A stretch of DNA of 64,000 nucleotides from Arthrobacter sp. PAMC25564 (GTDB lineage Bacteria; Actinomycetota; Actinomycetes; Actinomycetales; Micrococcaceae): positions 2,046,001 through 2,110,000 of the forward strand of contig NZ_CP039290.1 in the NCBI RefSeq assembly GCF_004798705.1, read 5' to 3'. This document shows, piece after piece, positions 63,465 through 64,000 of this stretch. Made by a program: the position numbers and the translations under genes. Under the pieces are notes generated by a model. The model did not search any database. It saw only the letters and a list, made by a program, of their open reading frames with translations, and was not told where the DNA came from. Numbering within the stretch: position 1 is the stretch's first letter; each line of letters opens with the position of its first letter.

Positions 63465-63971
63465 GAAAAGTTCGTCCACGAGCGTATTGCAGGCCCACGC
63501 CATGGCGCCGGCCAAGGCTGTTGCCTCACGAAGTGATCGGGCTCGCTGGTCGGGATGGGTTTCGCTTTCGTCGTACCCCAGTCGTTGAAGGCTTAGCCCG
63601 GGTACCTCGCTAAACGACTTAAGAATGTCCTGAATGATCTCGTCATCACTCCGAGGCGCCTCCTTTCGGGAGGCAGCTATTGTCGGGACCACCCCGTCCG
63701 TTTCCGCAGAATCGGGGACTTCTTCCGCCCACCACGTGGCTCCGGTTGCGACAATCCCGGGGATGTCATCGACGAGCCTGTCGGGGTCTACTACCAACTG
63801 CAAGGCAGGGGCGGCACCCTCTCCTGCCTGCGAAAGAGACTCGGAAGCTTCATCTGGATCGTCTGCGAAGTTCTCTCTGACCCAGTCCTGGACGTAGGCA
63901 TCGAGCTTCCGTGGATCCTCAATCTCTATGTCCAGCTCGACGTGTAGCTTCACTTCGCGTTGATCCGTCAT
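63444..63971 (-). pseudogene. N-terminal half of a split hypothetical gene
   Basis: 175 codons (MTDQREVKLHVELDIEIEDPRKLDAYVQDWVRENFADD). Acidic, with repeated Asp/Glu; ends LVDELFDDICVR by frameshift. With the downstream half it would encode about 324 residues. Unknown family; perhaps a large soluble protein or immunity factor, but nothing shows a function. Start ATG at 63971. Confidence 0.7.
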
Positions 63972-64000
63972 GAGGACAACCTACCTGCACACCCGCCCAC

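Overview
The window is high-GC actinobacterial DNA, most like Arthrobacter or a close Micrococcales relative. The inference rests on gene order (ilvD, ilvB-ilvN-ilvC, serA, metG, leuB, ilvE, gltX), codon usage, frequent GTG starts and actinophage-type proteins. No database search was possible, so family calls are from recognised motifs and overall sequence character.

Positions 1 to about 30,300 are the right-hand part of a siphovirus-type prophage integrated at the 3' end of a tRNA-Lys(CTT) gene; its left end and lysis genes lie outside the window. Read from the attachment end, it has a plus-strand integrase, an ImmA/IrrE-like protease and a repressor-like gene, a divergent operator region, then a long minus-strand lytic programme. 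The early part holds a Cro-like regulator, an antirepressor, an excisionase-like HTH protein, a chain of about 14 tiny start/stop-overlapping genes, a RecE-like exonuclease with a partner, SSB, a thioredoxin/glutaredoxin-like protein, a cytosine methyltransferase, a Rep-like protein and a RusA resolvase. The late part holds two phage tRNAs, two HNH nucleases, terminase, portal, MuF, scaffold, capsid, connectors, tail tube, frameshifted tail chaperones and a tape measure with a peptidase domain. One plus-strand membrane protein (16809-17147) sits as a moron among minus-strand genes.

Positions 30,400-59,200 are host chromosome: a PQQ-type sugar dehydrogenase lipoprotein, a sunset-domain membrane protein, and branched-chain amino-acid synthesis. 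ilvBNC is preceded by a leader peptide and a terminator that form a classical attenuator. serA, a MacB-type ABC exporter, metG, a class F-like sortase with a possible substrate, leuB, ilvE, an MBL hydrolase, a FAH-family enzyme, a PadR regulator with a clear operator palindrome, gltX, a HAD phosphatase, small membrane proteins, a DrrAB-type ABC exporter and a large heptad-repeat membrane protein follow.

Positions 59,500-64,000 are a decayed zone. After tRNA-Gln and tRNA-Glu, a dynamin-like GTPase gene carries two apparent frameshifts and is cut by an IS110-family element, whose transposase has two compensating indels and whose left non-coding end could encode a bridge RNA. Beyond the IS, a hypothetical gene is split in two by an exact 16-bp tandem duplication.
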